DNA from: M55B111 sp964614065
Lineage (GTDB): Bacteria; Bipolaricaulota; Bipolaricaulia; M55B111
Direction: 5' to 3'
Assembly: GCA_964614065.1 (NCBI GenBank)
Contig: CAZTJJ010000029.1
Span: 1-16,062 of the forward strand
Length of the DNA stretch: 16,062 nt
Of this stretch, positions 15,439 to 16,062 are shown piece by piece. Each line of letters begins with the position of its first letter. The first letter of the stretch is position 1. A program made the translations under genes and the position numbers. A model generated the notes under the pieces. It was not told the DNA's origin. It did no database searches and saw only the letters and a list, made by a program, of their open reading frames with translations.

Positions 15439-16062
15439 TTACGAATATCTCTCGAAATGACCTTTGATTCTATCCATGGCCAATGAGGTATCGTGATCTT
15501 TTACGGCCAAGAATATACCTTTGTGAATCCGAACTGACTCCATCAGATAATTATGCTTGTTTGGGAGATAGTGCATCTCTTCTAGTCTTCGCCACATTTG
15601 GTCGTTCATAATACCCTGAAGGTGTGTTAAAGTATCTTCAATGACTTTGTTTTGAGTGGCCTTTGCTATCTGGAGATGAAATTGCTTGTGAAGGTTCAAA
15701 AATGCCTGGTAATTGTCCTCTTCAGCCGCAGAATCCATCTCCTCCAAAGTACCTTCGATATTTTTCTCGTCCTCCTTAGAGATTTTTCTTGCAGCTACCT
15801 CTACGACTCCTACTTCGAATGCCGCCCGGGCCTCCTGTAATTCCAAAGGTTTTGGGTTGTCAACCAAAAGATTTCGTATCCTATCCCTTAAATCATCCTG
15901 AATCGGAACCTGCTCCACAAACGTTCCTTTACCCACCTTGGTACGTATTAATCCCCCTAATCTTAAGGCAGCCAATGCTTCCCTGACTGATGCTCTACTT
16001 ACCCCTGTCTTTTCCGCCAATTCTTCCTCGGTGGGTAGCCTGTCGCCAATTTCGTACTCACC
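15439..16062 (-). CDS. GntR family transcriptional regulator with FCD domain, partial (N-terminus beyond right edge)
   Basis: Likely pathway-specific regulator that binds DNA as a dimer and releases or changes binding when a small carboxylic ligand is present. The open frame runs through the window edge; a TTG at 16020 is internal, because the upstream 14 codons read GEYEIGDRLPTEEE, standard GntR sequence, so the true start is outside. Of the visible 207 residues, about 1-50 form the winged helix (ELAEKTGVSRASVREALAAL, then LGGLIRTKVGKGTFV). About 70-205 form the all-helical FCD domain. Histidines at visible positions 129 (FH), 180 (IH) and 202 (GHF) match the family's metal ligands, but the Asp usually four residues before the first is a His here (125). 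It is 35 bases before the MttB-like gene, so they are probably cotranscribed and it probably controls this cluster. Confidence 0.9.
   Translation of the reverse strand, partial: GEYEIGDRLPTEEELAEKTGVSRASVREALAALRLGGLIRTKVGKGTFVEQVPIQDDLRDRIRNLLVDNPKPLELQEARAAFEVGVVEVAARKISKEDEKNIEGTLEEMDSAAEEDNYQAFLNLHKQFHLQIAKATQNKVIEDTLTHLQGIMNDQMWRRLEEMHYLPNKHNYLMESVRIHKGIFLAVKDHDTSLAMDRIKGHFERYS

Noticed and set aside
16018..16020. TTG as the start of the GntR regulator
   Set aside because: The 14 codons upstream continue the standard GntR winged-helix sequence to the window edge, so the gene is cut rather than starting here.

Overview
The window carries a one-directional catabolic gene set on the minus strand, read from right to left. 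The organism is most likely an anaerobic or facultatively anaerobic bacterium. The reasons are strong Shine-Dalgarno sites before most genes, some TTG starts, a GntR/FCD regulator, and a tungsten/molybdopterin aldehyde:ferredoxin oxidoreductase (AOR) family enzyme. I cannot name a genus. No tRNA, rRNA, CRISPR array, insertion sequence or integrase was seen.

Right part (16062 to about 12500): a GntR/FCD regulator cut by the window edge, a non-pyrrolysine MttB-family methyltransferase homologue, and an MmgE/PrpD-family protein. Middle (12364 to 6862): a complete peptide/nickel-type ABC importer consisting of two permeases, a single polypeptide holding both ATPase domains, and a Tat-signal substrate-binding protein. 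A strong 12-bp hairpin follows the binding protein. Left part (6792 to 1): an AOR-family enzyme with a TTG start, then three histidine-utilisation enzymes. These are histidine ammonia-lyase (HutH), long-form urocanate hydratase (HutU) and glutamate formimidoyltransferase (FtcD, cut by the left edge). Imidazolonepropionase (HutI), which joins HutU to FtcD, is not in the window.

Working model: a compound is imported by the ABC system and processed, and an imidazole amino acid then passes through HutH, HutU, (HutI) and FtcD to glutamate and formimino-tetrahydrofolate. The simplest reading is uptake of histidine-containing peptides. A more interesting but unproven reading is catabolism of an N-methylated or thiolated histidine such as hercynine or ergothioneine, because an MttB homologue and an AOR-type oxidoreductase sit in the same collinear set. 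The hairpin at 6817-6848 could also mark a boundary between two independent units.

The spacers hold structure the genes do not explain: stem-loops after hutH and hutU, a folded 296-base leader before ftcD, and a heptamer AGCCTAA that recurs in four spacers.
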